DNA of 39,483 bases from H2-BAC3 sp045863035 (GTDB taxonomy: Bacteria > Bacteroidota > Ignavibacteria > Ignavibacteriales > Ignavibacteriaceae): contig BTUV01000018.1 in assembly GCA_045863035.1 (NCBI GenBank), positions 1 to 39,483 on the forward strand. Direction: 5' to 3'. The stretch's first letter is position 1. Each line of letters opens with the position of its first letter. Below, one piece after another: positions 7,911-17,247 of the stretch. The translations under genes and the position numbers were made by a program. Below the pieces are notes generated by a model, which was given only the letters and a program-made list of their open reading frames with translations, had not been told where the DNA came from and made no database searches.

Positions 7911-9365
7911 TTACTTCGCAAGTAATCCAAGAGATTCGAGCAGGAGTTCTAAAGGGATCAGTTCAATAGTTTCATCCTCCTTAATCGGCAGGGTTTCGTT
8001 TGTAAGAGTGAACTTTTCATATTTTGGTTTTGCAGTTATAATAAAAAGTTTCATTTTCTGATTCTTACAAAACACCGGCAGCCGTTTTAACTTATCAGGA
8101 AAGTATTCTTCAGAGCAATCATCAGGATCAAACGGAATTACCGGTATGAACTGCACATACCGTCCTCCTGCCTGTTGAAGATTAAACAGACGGGCATTTG
8201 CATCTTTTCTCTCAAATTCAAATGTCTTTGCATCCAGGGCGATGAGTGTACCCCACTCTGTTACCAAAAGTATATCATATTCAGCTACAAGTACCTTTGA
8301 ATCATTTGTATAAACTTCTACATTTGAATATGCATACAAAATGTGGTGATTGTCTTTTTCAAGTACACTCTGTATTCTGCATTCCAAAACAAATTCAAAA
8401 TACCTGGCAGGGTTTGCTCTTCCTGTCATTTGTTTAAACGCATCATAGCTTAATATGATATCATTTCCGTCAAAATAATCCCTCGACAGATTATTAAATA
8501 CTTTTGAGCTTTGCGTTTTCATGCGCTTAAACGGAAGTGAACTTCTTAATATCTCCTCTTCTTTTTTCCTGATTGCTTTTAATATTGAGTTGCCTGCCTG
8601 TAATGGATTTGCGTTAAGCATTGTATCAATAGACGGTTTAAGCCCTTTTACCGTTTTTTCAATTGTTTTGGCAAGTTCCTTTTTTTCTCTTTCAAGAAGT
8701 TCGAAGCTAACTTTGCGCACAAGATTATCGAGCTGCATATCTTCATCCTCTTTTACTGCTGGTACTCTGAATGAAAATTCTCTGAATTTCTTATCCTCCC
8801 ATAGTTTTTCATTTACCGGTTTATTATCTTTATTCCATTTGCTGTAAATTTGCCTACTTCCGGATGTCTTAAAGCCATAAAGTTTTAATAAATCTTCAGC
8901 CGGGAGTTCATTTTTCAATTGAATTGTTTTATAGGTCAGATTATTCTCTGCAAGAGACCATAGCTCAATTTCATGTTTAACAGGATTCGTATAACATGCA
9001 GATTGAATAACATTCACAAGTTGTGAGGTTAAAAAGCACTGCCACATTGCCAATTGCTGAGGTTTCTGCCCGCCGCCTAAATTCCAAATAACTTCAAAAT
9101 TGCTGTACTCTTTGAGCATTTCCCTGATTTTACTTATGATAATATCAATGCGGCTGTCTTCTGCTGGAAGTAAAACCAGTTTTTCAAAACCTACGTTCCT
9201 ATCTGCCAAAAGCTCTTCAAGCCCGCTACTCCAATTCGCTCTGGCCGCACCTGAAGTTTCAAGCGAAATAAAGTGATTGATTTTTAATTGAAGTGCTGGA
9301 AGTATGTTCGTGCTGTTCTGTTCAGTAGCAACGCCAACCATTATTTTAATTCTACTATCACTCAT
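7911..9365 (-). CDS. CARF-domain PD-(D/E)XK nuclease, Card1/Can2-like (DUF1887-type)
   Basis: This 484-residue protein is the probable ancillary effector of the type III system, switched on by cyclic oligoadenylate from Cas10. The N-terminal Rossmann-like CARF domain (about 1-150) shows the ligand-loop motif NLGGGQKPQQLAMW (95-108), the counterpart of NxTGGTK in Card1-type proteins. A linking region of about 150 residues follows. The C-terminal PD-(D/E)XK nuclease has E324, D364 in AEYDILLV and D378-A-K380 in LIALDAKT. Card1/Can2 proteins are known to cut nucleic acids nonspecifically upon cA4 binding; the same is inferred here, but the ring size is not visible in sequence. It starts six bases after the cas6 stop, so it is in the effector operon. 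Confidence 0.8.
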   Translation of the reverse strand: MSDSRIKIMVGVATEQNSTNILPALQLKINHFISLETSGAARANWSSGLEELLADRNVGFEKLVLLPAEDSRIDIIISKIREMLKEYSNFEVIWNLGGGQKPQQLAMWQCFLTSQLVNVIQSACYTNPVKHEIELWSLAENNLTYKTIQLKNELPAEDLLKLYGFKTSGSRQIYSKWNKDNKPVNEKLWEDKKFREFSFRVPAVKEDEDMQLDNLVRKVSFELLEREKKELAKTIEKTVKGLKPSIDTMLNANPLQAGNSILKAIRKKEEEILRSSLPFKRMKTQSSKVFNNLSRDYFDGNDIILSYDAFKQMTGRANPARYFEFVLECRIQSVLEKDNHHILYAYSNVEVYTNDSKVLVAEYDILLVTEWGTLIALDAKTFEFERKDANARLFNLQQAGGRYVQFIPVIPFDPDDCSEEYFPDKLKRLPVFCKNQKMKLFIITAKPKYEKFTLTNETLPIKEDETIELIPLELLLESLGLLAK

Positions 9366-9371
9366 ACTGTT

Positions 9372-10307
9372 TCAATCCGTTTTGATTTCATATTTACCCA
9401 GCCCGAAGGCCGCGTTTTTGCCTATGTGTATATACTCGCCTGCCTTAAGCCATTTCCAAACCGGGGCAAGGTTTCCTTCAAGAGTAATTTCGCCCATAAA
9501 TCCTCCCATGCTCATTTTAGTCTGCTGACGGTTTGAGTAGCGCTCCCAATCAGCAAAGCGGAGTTTGTTTTCTGATATGGTTATTCCTGAACAGTCAGGT
9601 GGCTCCTCAGGCGGTGGCATCTGCCCATAGAGTGATTCCATAACCAAAAACCTTCTGGAAGCAGCGTTAATCAATAGTTCCGGCGTTACCTCCTCCGCAC
9701 GGGTTAAAATGCGCGCATTTTCCTGAGCGCGCCACGGGGTTAAAAACCTGAGCGTTACCTTGGGCGGCGCCGGCTCTTCAGTTGGCGCACCTACCAGAAC
9801 CGGTGCAACCTCATCAGCAAGTGACCTGTATATATCATTAAACAGTTCAGTTTTATTGTCATCCTCACCAATCAGCATCACCTGCATCAGCCGGAACTTT
9901 TTGCGCGCGTAACCAATGCCCGCCTGCCCCATCTGCTGAAAGGAGTAAATAAAAAACGGAAGCATTTTGGCCGTATCACCAAATAGTGAAAGCCCAAGGG
10001 TTAGCTCAGCTCCTTCAGGGTAGTTCCTCCCGTTATCAAGCGGCGGGGTTAGTATATACGGATGCGGCATTTTTTTAACCCCTGCCAGAAACGGCACGGT
10101 CATACCTTCGGGCACTTCTGTTTCAAACACTTTATAATAACTGCACACCTTCTGCAGAATGCAGCCGGTGCAGTCTGGTTTTTGCGTAACACAGACCGCT
10201 CGTCTAAAAGCCCACCCGAAAGCACCGCGGAACATAGAGCCCTTATACTCAGGCAACCGCACCGCCTCAGCCATGCGGATGGTTAATTGGTAACGGTGAA
10301 GGTGCAT
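9372..10307 (-). CDS. cas6: Cas6 pre-crRNA processing endoribonuclease
   Basis: This 311-residue RAMP protein should cut the array transcript within each repeat, leaving the ATTGAGAC tag. Near the N-terminus FRGAFGWAFRR is followed by a four-cysteine cluster (C39, C46, C49, C55; CTGC and C further on), as in the Cas6 branch with a small zinc-binding insert. The C-terminus ends with the glycine-rich RAMP loop AAFGLGKYEI. Catalytic residues differ between Cas6 branches and cannot be fixed by eye. It lies 50 bases downstream of cmr6 and directly before the CARF nuclease. Its separate presence explains why the RT-Cas1 protein has no Cas6 domain. Confidence 0.87.
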   Translation of the reverse strand: MHLHRYQLTIRMAEAVRLPEYKGSMFRGAFGWAFRRAVCVTQKPDCTGCILQKVCSYYKVFETEVPEGMTVPFLAGVKKMPHPYILTPPLDNGRNYPEGAELTLGLSLFGDTAKMLPFFIYSFQQMGQAGIGYARKKFRLMQVMLIGEDDNKTELFNDIYRSLADEVAPVLVGAPTEEPAPPKVTLRFLTPWRAQENARILTRAEEVTPELLINAASRRFLVMESLYGQMPPPEEPPDCSGITISENKLRFADWERYSNRQQTKMSMGGFMGEITLEGNLAPVWKWLKAGEYIHIGKNAAFGLGKYEIKTD

Positions 10308-10357
10308 GGGTTACACTGAAATCACTTCTTTATGATTTCCTGTGCTGCGGAAGCAAG

Positions 10358-11506
10358 TCATAGTTTCCTTACAAACTTCAGCTTTAATTCACCTTCAGGT
10401 TTGCCAAGCAGCCTGACTTCTACCAAATTACCAACAGAGATTCCGGCAGGCGCCGCGGCAACTTTTGCGCTCTTTTCACCAAATCCTTTATAATATACTT
10501 TTACCGTACATTCACCTTTAAGCAGTTCTGCTGTTACAACCGCCCAAAGGGTATCTCCTTGATTTACTTTCGTTTTAGCGTCATTATTCAGTTTCGCCTT
10601 TTCATAGTTCTCTTCAGGTGTTGCAGATGGTGCTGAAGGAGCAGGAGCGTTTCCTGATTTAACAGACGCGGAAGTTCCCTGCTGAACTGCTATTTTAAAA
10701 TCCGGATCCGCAAAAATGCCGTAGCCCAGATTGGTTTTTGCTCCTATACCGAGTGTGGTAAGTGCCCCTTTAAGCCATTCTTCTGCCTTCTTTAACAGGG
10801 CTTCATCGTATGAAGTTATTGAAAAGTAAAACTCTGCTCCCTTATCCAAACAAAGAAAAGCGACCGGAACAGGTGTCATATAATCACCTGGTGGCACGTT
10901 ATCGTTTGAATAGTATTCACCGTAATGCGGCGTTAGTATATCTGCGGTAAATTTAGGAAAATCTGTGGGTAGTGCATCCCAAAAGAAGACTTTACCTTTA
11001 TCAGAATCTTCATTAGCATTTTTATCTTCACTGCCGAAAATCTTTTTTACCAAAGATTTGTCAACGTTTTCCTGTGCTTCAGCAAAAGCCCTTGCAGCCC
11101 CTTTAAGTGTACTTCCGGGTAAAACTGGAAAACCGTATATATGATGCAGCGTAATGGAGTTTTCTAATGGTGACATCCCACCCATACCTACGGCTGAGCG
11201 GGTCATGGTTGACAGTCTGAAGGATGCGGCTTTCATTCCTGAAGAATTAAGCATTTCAAGCGAGGTCTTCCTTAAGGCATTGGATGCTTTGATGATATCC
11301 GCGAGATCCTTACTGCCTGTTCTTCCAAATTCACTGATGAAATCTTTTTTATCCTTTTCCTTCGTGTCGGCTCCTTTCACAAAACCGTCAGAAGATTTCC
11401 TCCAGATGCTGCAATACTTGGTAAGAAAGAGGAGATGATTTTCCGGCTTTGTTATTTTCGCTGAACTGAGAGAGTCAGCCAGTTTTTTATATACTGCGGG
11501 CTGCAT
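10358..11506 (-). CDS. cmr6: Cmr6, RAMP subunit of the type III-B effector, with C-terminal extension
   Basis: Cmr6 caps the 3' end of the Cmr4 backbone. Residues 90-265 form the RAMP domain: FRLSTMTRSAVGMGG, the conserved YGFPVLPGSTLKGAARAFA block (124-142), and the glycine-rich loop LGIGAKTNLGYGIF (252-265). At 382 residues it seems longer than usual. After an Ala/Pro/Ser linker (about 275-300) there is an extra 70-residue, beta-rich, lysine-rich domain with an OB- or TRAM-like look. The start codon lies two bases after the cmr5 stop, so the genes are translationally coupled. The extension is not split off by a frameshift and could add RNA affinity; that is inference. Confidence 0.9.
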   Translation of the reverse strand: MQPAVYKKLADSLSSAKITKPENHLLFLTKYCSIWRKSSDGFVKGADTKEKDKKDFISEFGRTGSKDLADIIKASNALRKTSLEMLNSSGMKAASFRLSTMTRSAVGMGGMSPLENSITLHHIYGFPVLPGSTLKGAARAFAEAQENVDKSLVKKIFGSEDKNANEDSDKGKVFFWDALPTDFPKFTADILTPHYGEYYSNDNVPPGDYMTPVPVAFLCLDKGAEFYFSITSYDEALLKKAEEWLKGALTTLGIGAKTNLGYGIFADPDFKIAVQQGTSASVKSGNAPAPSAPSATPEENYEKAKLNNDAKTKVNQGDTLWAVVTAELLKGECTVKVYYKGFGEKSAKVAAAPAGISVGNLVEVRLLGKPEGELKLKFVRKL

Positions 11507-11508
11507 AG

Positions 11509-11889
11509 TTACCCTTTCTTCTTGAATTCAGCAGAAGCAAAGCGTTTCAGCCATTTAAGCTCAGCCATAACCTTTGCAGTTGCGGTGCGGTATTGATCTG
11601 AATTAAAACTATTGACAACCTTTTCAAGTAATGGCTGGTTGCCCTGGGTATCAGTACCATTAAGAAACCCGAGAAGTTCAGAATACGCTTTTGAATCAGC
11701 GGACTGCCCCACAGATTTCTCCTTCCAGAAAGCGAGCGCCTGTGCCAGACCGTTTACCAGAATCATGGTCGGTGCTGATTTAACATAGGAGTTAAACTTT
11801 TCGTGAACATTTGTGTCATGATTTGTTTTAACCTTTTGCACAAACTTGAACGCACGGTCAGCTCTTGTTAATTCACTTGGTCTTGCCAT
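11509..11889 (-). CDS. cmr5: Cmr5, small subunit of the type III-B effector
   Basis: This 126-residue, almost entirely helical protein has the size, composition and position of Cmr5, the small subunit lining the target-RNA groove. It starts with RADRAFKFVQKV and contains KFNSYVKSAPTMILVNGLAQALAFW (read as two adjoining blocks), typical of the family, and ends in a basic tail (FKKKG). The ATG lies two bases after the cmr4 stop. Confidence 0.88.
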   Translation of the reverse strand: MARPSELTRADRAFKFVQKVKTNHDTNVHEKFNSYVKSAPTMILVNGLAQALAFWKEKSVGQSADSKAYSELLGFLNGTDTQGNQPLLEKVVNSFNSDQYRTATAKVMAELKWLKRFASAEFKKKG

Positions 11890-11891
11890 GA

Positions 11892-12797
11892 TTATTCCCC
11901 CTTGCCAAAATAAGTAATCTGCATCATTCCCTTGCCAATGGTGGCATCGCCGCCAAACTGAATTACTTTGCCGGAGGAGGTATTTTTAACCGTGTTGAGA
12001 ATTGCATCTGCTGAACTCACGCTTGCACTATCTGTTTTTTTATGAGGATCAGAGATATTGAGCGAACAATAAAAAATGGTTTCTGAGGGTATATTTTCTT
12101 CGTAAAAGAGTGCTCCATCTGCTACAGTTCCAGTTTTATCATCTATTCTTATGCGTGCCTGCACTTCAGTAGAGTACTCGGTAAATTCCTTAAATGAATT
12201 ATCTGAAAGAATAACCATATCGCTCGTAAATTTTTTGTGCCAGTAGGAGTCCGTTGCAAATAAAGCAGAGGCAAATTCCTGAGCAAGTTTGCCATATTCA
12301 GGTTGTTTTTGTGCTTTAAAAACAAAATCTTCAAGAATAATTTCACCATTACTAAGCAGGCATCCAGGGTTTTCATGAGTTAGTGCCCATTCATCATCTA
12401 TCTTAGCAAACTTAGGTAACATAAACTGCTTACCGGTAAAATGGTGGTAGTCTCTTGCAAATCTTTCCAGAACAAGCGGGCAGGTAATCCATACAAAAAC
12501 ACCCTTTACCGATTTCACGGGAAAGAAGAGCAGTTTGGCATCTGAAAAACTTGCTGATCCTGCATAATCACTGCCCTCTTTATCAGGGCCGAAAATCACA
12601 TCCACATCAGTTTTTACCGAATCGTTATTTTCAAAAAACTCCCTCATCGCCCCCTTCACACCGGAGCCGGCAATCAAAGGGAAATTGGTTGTTTTTTCTC
12701 TCTGAACCGGCAGGTCAATCGTGCTCAGAGAAGAGCCGCTGCCCGCGTGCAGAGGAGTGATTGAATGCATAAAAAAGAGATCATGAGCTTTGTACAT
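11892..12797 (-). CDS. cmr4: Cmr4, backbone and target-RNA cleaving subunit
   Basis: Cmr4 (Cas7 family) polymerises along the crRNA and cuts bound target RNA at six-base intervals. The N-terminal block TPLHAGSGSSLSTIDLPVQR (14-33) carries the aspartate, D28, that matches the catalytic Asp of characterised Cmr4 proteins. It is followed by FPLIAGSGVKGAMREFF (39-55), the RAMP glycine-rich and SxKGxxR signature. The protein is 301 residues, normal for the family. The gene begins one base after the cmr3 stop with GGAGG as ribosome site inside the end of cmr3. RNA cleavage activity is therefore expected to be intact. Confidence 0.92.
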   Translation of the reverse strand: MYKAHDLFFMHSITPLHAGSGSSLSTIDLPVQREKTTNFPLIAGSGVKGAMREFFENNDSVKTDVDVIFGPDKEGSDYAGSASFSDAKLLFFPVKSVKGVFVWITCPLVLERFARDYHHFTGKQFMLPKFAKIDDEWALTHENPGCLLSNGEIILEDFVFKAQKQPEYGKLAQEFASALFATDSYWHKKFTSDMVILSDNSFKEFTEYSTEVQARIRIDDKTGTVADGALFYEENIPSETIFYCSLNISDPHKKTDSASVSSADAILNTVKNTSSGKVIQFGGDATIGKGMMQITYFGKGE

Positions 12798-12798
12798 A

Positions 12799-13890
12799 TT
12801 AGAATCCTCCTAATAAAGTTAATCCGAAACCTTGTTTTTTTTCATCCTCGCTGCTGCTCAGGTTAAACAGGCGGGGTTTAATTGATAGTTGTTTTTCTGA
12901 CGAAAAATAAAAGACAGAACCTTCTGGTATATACCGCCGCATCGTTTTCGGGCGGTTCAACACAATATCCCAACCGCCAATTGAACGGTGGCGTTTAATG
13001 GCAGCCGCTTTAAGCTGCAAAGTTGTTCCTGTTGCTTCTTCAAGTTTTTTCTGCATTAGATCGTCGGGGTACCAGCCCTTTTCAGAACAGAGCGGTGTCA
13101 CAATAATAACTTTAATACCGTTTGGTGCACGCATTTCATTAAAATGTAATTCCATTCTGCTTTCAATCGGTTCAACTGAGCAGGTTCTCCCCTCACCGCC
13201 AAGTTTGATGCTTTTTGTACCTGGTTTGTGGCTCAGTTCAGCATAAAAAGAAATTTTGTTTTGCAACCTTGCAAATTCAATAGTAAACAATGCCCCTGGT
13301 TTTACCGTACGGGTTGCATTACTCCTGCCAATACCCACCCTGTTTTCAGTTACATATACATCACCGGTTCCAAGCAGTTCTTCATCAGCAGGAACATCCC
13401 CGGTTAAGTATTTCGTTAAACCAGGCAGTGTCAAATATCCATCAACACCTTCAACAAAAATATCATTTTCCGGTTCCAATATTTTAGTAATACCCTCCGG
13501 AAAATTAAACTGTGCGTCACCCGGCAGTTCTTTGAGTATCATCCGGTGCAATACCGTTTTTTGTTCAGGTGCAGTTTTTTTCTTTTTCACCAGATCAGTA
13601 GGGGCAGGAAAAAGAAAACCCTTCTCCTGATGATGAAACAGCAGTGATTTAATTTCAAGTGCCCCGGGTTTACCAGGTGCGCCAATAATAGTTTTTAATT
13701 CATCGGTCATCGCCCCAAGCCCGTCAAGATGATCCACTCCGACAGCAAGTACTGAGCTCCGCAGTGCGCCATAAAAGGTAGCCGGTGACGGGGGAAAATC
13801 AAGGATTATATTGTGCTCTTCAGCAGAACCAAATGGTTTACCATCTCTGAATGAGAGAACATCGCTTGGTTTTAACAGGTAGTGGTACAT
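12799..13890 (-). CDS. cmr3: Cmr3, Cas5-like subunit of the type III-B effector
   Basis: Cmr3 binds the 5' tag of the crRNA next to Cas10. The start, LKPSDVLSFRDGKPFGSAEE, is the family hallmark, followed by FPPSPATFYGALRS. The C-terminal half contains the SIGGWDIV block and the final GFGLTLLGG glycine-rich loop. Length 363 residues is typical. Its ATG overlaps the cmr2 stop by one base (TAATG), so expression is coupled to Cas10. Confidence 0.92.
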   Translation of the reverse strand: MYHYLLKPSDVLSFRDGKPFGSAEEHNIILDFPPSPATFYGALRSSVLAVGVDHLDGLGAMTDELKTIIGAPGKPGALEIKSLLFHHQEKGFLFPAPTDLVKKKKTAPEQKTVLHRMILKELPGDAQFNFPEGITKILEPENDIFVEGVDGYLTLPGLTKYLTGDVPADEELLGTGDVYVTENRVGIGRSNATRTVKPGALFTIEFARLQNKISFYAELSHKPGTKSIKLGGEGRTCSVEPIESRMELHFNEMRAPNGIKVIIVTPLCSEKGWYPDDLMQKKLEEATGTTLQLKAAAIKRHRSIGGWDIVLNRPKTMRRYIPEGSVFYFSSEKQLSIKPRLFNLSSSEDEKKQGFGLTLLGGF

Positions 13891-15818
13891 TAGTCGTTAC
13901 CCCTTCTCATAAATTGAACAGTTTTTAATAACTCAGTAAATTCACAAAAGGTTGTATATATATTTTTACTTCTGTTCAAATAATCTGTAGTACGGCTCAG
14001 CCAGTCATTTACGCGTTTTTCACGATTCTGCTTATTTTCAATTGAACCGGATTCAGATTTTCTGAGCAAAAAGTATTTAAACAGACTCAGCAGCATTTCA
14101 ATGTTCTGCACTTCACCTTTATCACCGGCAAGCGTTTTAAGTTCGGTTTCGAATGTGTAAACAAATGAAGAAGAAATATCTTCATTCTCAATCATTTCAT
14201 AAAAATCTTTCATTAACCCTATAATGGTGTAATCAACATCAAATGAAGTTCCGCAGATAGCTTTTTCACCGGAGCGTTTCAGAACTGAAATGGCAAAGGC
14301 ATTTCTATCAAGCTCATTTTTGGCAAATTTTTCAGCCGTTCTGGCCTCACGCATTACCATCTGTAATGATTGCTGCCAGTGTGCAATTGCAATACCAAAG
14401 CTTCCTGTTGCCGGGGTAAAGTTATCCGTTGCACTTGCCATCGCTTCTTCAAATGCAATTCGTATCTCTTTAACAATATCAAGTAGTGAACTTAGTGTGC
14501 AAAATGCTATCACATCATCACCACCGGCAAAAATTACTTTGCCAAGATATTTTCCCTCAACAATTTGAGGTACCTTTTCTTCTGCAAATTGTTTTAATGC
14601 TCTGCTTATTTCGGAGTGTTTTTGTAAAGAGATCTTAAAGTTTTCCTTTTTATCGTTCTCTACTGCTCCGCTCAGCCATTTCCCCATTTGATCACCATCA
14701 AAGTAAAGCACTGCATAATATTTTTTAATTGGCAGTTTAACGGTTTTTTTAAGTACAGATACCTTATTCTTTAGTTCTTCTAATTCGGCACCTGTAACAA
14801 CACTCTCACCATACTCAGCTTTTATTCTGACCTCATCAAGTTCTTCCTGAAGTAAAAACTGATTATCAGATTTCAGAAAAGTTCTTAAACTATCATTACC
14901 TTTGGCTACCCGTTCAAGCTTTTCATAGTTTGCAGTATTACTTAACTCAAGTTTAGCGGCAAGGGGTTTATAAGATGAAATGAATGCCTCAACTGCCGAG
15001 GTAATTTTTTGATCAGTGCCATAACCTTTCACAACTGCATCATTAAATTCGCCGTTTGCCAGGTTGATGGTTGAAGGGAAGCTTCCATCTTGCATGTTCC
15101 AGCCAAACTCCCGCTTCAGGAAAGCCATAGCAGAAAGTGTTTCTCCCGGTTTATATCTGCCTATATATTTTTTACTAAGAAACTCTTTTGAGAACTGATT
15201 TGCCTTTTTAAATTTTCCATTATGATTTAGAGGAAACAAGGCAGAATACCCCTGAAAATAGCTGCACTTCATTCCTTCCTGAAACATCTGATCAAAATTT
15301 CGGAGTGATTTACGTTCTCCTGAAAGACGTTCAATGCGGTTATAGAGCTTGCCATATTCCGCTGAGTCATTTAGTTTCTCTGAGTCTGCATCAATAATCG
15401 TCCAATAAAACTCCCAGAAGGAATTCATCTGCTCGCTCCAGCCACCTTTCCAATATGGGTTATCAGCAAACGATGAATCTCGCCGTTCAACTGCACTACG
15501 TGCTTTACCAGAAACTGTTTTTATATAATCCTTACTTGCCTTAATAGCATCTTCTGCAATAGTTTTTGCATTCTCCCTTTCAATTAGTGCAAGAAATCGG
15601 TTCGGTAGCGGCTGTTCCAAATCTGCCGGACTAACTATATAGGGAAAAATTATCTGACCATGTTTCATTACTCTTTCAATAGCTGCTCCGGTTACTTTAG
15701 AAAGCAGCATACTGCCGCTAAACAGATCAAGGGTCTTGCGTGATGCAGCAATAAAAGATTGAACTGGTCCAATTGAAAATAAGAGAAGGGATTTGTTTTG
15801 TGAATTCATATTAACCAT
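13890..15818 (-). CDS. cmr2: Cas10/Cmr2 without HD domain, cyclic oligoadenylate synthase
   Basis: This is the large subunit and signalling enzyme. It begins directly at LLLFSIGPVQSFIAASRKT (11-29), the Cmr2 block that normally follows an N-terminal HD nuclease; nothing like an HD domain precedes it. At 642 residues it is shorter than Cmr2 proteins with one. The first Palm domain has YFDGDQMGKWLSG (372-384), with the metal-binding FDGD. The second has the cyclase motif AGGDDVIAF (431-439). DNA cleavage by an HD domain is therefore not expected, while conversion of ATP to cyclic oligoadenylate upon target binding is. This fits the CARF nuclease encoded downstream. The ATG overlaps the end of cmr1 by eight bases; a second ATG three codons in is also possible. 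Confidence 0.93.
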   Translation of the reverse strand: MVNMNSQNKSLLLFSIGPVQSFIAASRKTLDLFSGSMLLSKVTGAAIERVMKHGQIIFPYIVSPADLEQPLPNRFLALIERENAKTIAEDAIKASKDYIKTVSGKARSAVERRDSSFADNPYWKGGWSEQMNSFWEFYWTIIDADSEKLNDSAEYGKLYNRIERLSGERKSLRNFDQMFQEGMKCSYFQGYSALFPLNHNGKFKKANQFSKEFLSKKYIGRYKPGETLSAMAFLKREFGWNMQDGSFPSTINLANGEFNDAVVKGYGTDQKITSAVEAFISSYKPLAAKLELSNTANYEKLERVAKGNDSLRTFLKSDNQFLLQEELDEVRIKAEYGESVVTGAELEELKNKVSVLKKTVKLPIKKYYAVLYFDGDQMGKWLSGAVENDKKENFKISLQKHSEISRALKQFAEEKVPQIVEGKYLGKVIFAGGDDVIAFCTLSSLLDIVKEIRIAFEEAMASATDNFTPATGSFGIAIAHWQQSLQMVMREARTAEKFAKNELDRNAFAISVLKRSGEKAICGTSFDVDYTIIGLMKDFYEMIENEDISSSFVYTFETELKTLAGDKGEVQNIEMLLSLFKYFLLRKSESGSIENKQNREKRVNDWLSRTTDYLNRSKNIYTTFCEFTELLKTVQFMRRGND

Positions 15819-16911
15819 GCACTTTCATAAATTCTTTAGCACGGGCAAACCCTGGCTGGTTAAGCGGTTTAGAAGCTCCTTTTATATAATCACCAGGCGG
15901 CAAAAATTGTGCTTCAAACAAAACTAACATTTGGTAGTATTTTCCACCTGCTTTAATTACTTTTAGCCGTAGCGGCGATACTCTTCTGTCCCTCCCATTA
16001 CCACTTCCTTTAAGTTCAGCATTTGCTCGACCTTTTGATGAGAAATTGTGAGGTAACCCAAAAATAGTGTCGTGGGGCGTTTTCTCACTTCCGTAAACCG
16101 CCTGATAATCAACACTATGAAATACTCCGGATCTGCTGCCTTGAATCTTCGATTCCCTGAATTTGCGCAGCTTTCCTGCAAAATCCTTCTGAACTGCGTT
16201 TGGGTCAGATAATCCGGTATTCTTAAATTTGGTTGAAAAATGTGAGCTGTTTACTATTGAAAACTCCGGAAGTTTTGAAGAATTTCCACTCAATATTTTA
16301 TATATAGAATAAAGTTCAGCTTTAACATTATTAATAATTGGTTCAATTTTATCGCCTGTAACCTTTGCTAAATCGGGGAATAATTTTGGGAAATCACCAT
16401 TTGATATTAAAATACTTCCAAAACCTCTTGTTGAACGGGAACCAATTCCGCCCCATAAATTAAATGCAGCAAGTGCCCCAACAACATAAGGTATATATTC
16501 TTCGTGCTGTTTAAAAACCATTCTGAGAGTAAACTTCTGCCCGGGTTTGATAAATTCTCTTCCGTCATTCACCCTTGTTGCCATAAGACCATAAGCACCG
16601 TAGTGATTATGTATATTATCACCTATTTTGCCCCCTTTCACACCGTTTAATGTAACCTCCAATTTCTCATGAAAAAGACTGATTGAAAAAATTCCGCCAT
16701 TGTCGGTAGATCCGAATATCAGTTTTTCTTTTTTGTGGAGTTCTTCAAGGATATGTTGATTTCCGGAGGAGTAGAGGTGCCCCCCGTAAAGAGCCCTGAA
16801 CCACCATCTGAGCATTCCTTTAAATGATGCAGTTCGGAGTTCGCCTTTTTGACCATATCCCCCCATAAAGAGGGGTGTTATGATTTCGCAGTCAAATGTA
16901 TAAATTTTCAT
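15811..16911 (-). CDS. cmr1: Cmr1, RAMP subunit at the 3' end of the effector
   Basis: Cmr1 (Cas7 family) sits at the head of the complex over the crRNA 3' end. The N-terminus carries the family signature ITPLFMGGYGQKGELR (10-25) followed by ASFKGMLRWWFRALYGG. The middle contains the GGIGSRSTRGFGSI glycine-rich loop. Length is 366 residues. It is the first gene of the effector operon, with AGGATAGG upstream of the ATG, and its end overlaps cmr2. Confidence 0.92.
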   Translation of the reverse strand: MKIYTFDCEIITPLFMGGYGQKGELRTASFKGMLRWWFRALYGGHLYSSGNQHILEELHKKEKLIFGSTDNGGIFSISLFHEKLEVTLNGVKGGKIGDNIHNHYGAYGLMATRVNDGREFIKPGQKFTLRMVFKQHEEYIPYVVGALAAFNLWGGIGSRSTRGFGSILISNGDFPKLFPDLAKVTGDKIEPIINNVKAELYSIYKILSGNSSKLPEFSIVNSSHFSTKFKNTGLSDPNAVQKDFAGKLRKFRESKIQGSRSGVFHSVDYQAVYGSEKTPHDTIFGLPHNFSSKGRANAELKGSGNGRDRRVSPLRLKVIKAGGKYYQMLVLFEAQFLPPGDYIKGASKPLNQPGFARAKEFMKVHG

Positions 16912-17247
16912 CAGAGCCCTATCCTGTTTGTGAAAAATTCTGTTTGGTTTGGCTTTTTTTGGAGGGACCCCACACAGGTTGCTTAAGCAGGCTCCTCTAC
17001 GCTAACCACAAGTTATTTCTTATTTAGAAATACGTACGGTAAAATAATTAATATTTGTATCTGTGCAATAAAAAAAATTCTTTTCAATTTACATGCCAAA
17101 ACTAACCCTTTTAAGAACTTTCGAAAAAACCTCTTTCAGTAAGCATAATCCAACATTTTTTCAGGTTCTGTTAAATGATAATGTATTCAATCTAAATACA
17201 ATTGCTAAAATTCTTTGAATTGAGAAAGTCTGTAAATATGTCAAATG
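16912..17247 (-). promoter_or_regulatory. Upstream region of the cmr operon
   Basis: This 336-base gene-free, AT-rich stretch lies between the GTPase cluster and cmr1 and should hold the effector operon promoter. It contains an operator-like inverted repeat, TATTTCT (17014-17020) and AGAAATA (17026-17032), with a five-base spacer. No convincing -35/-10 pair could be assigned, and no second CRISPR array or small gene was seen. Confidence 0.35.
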
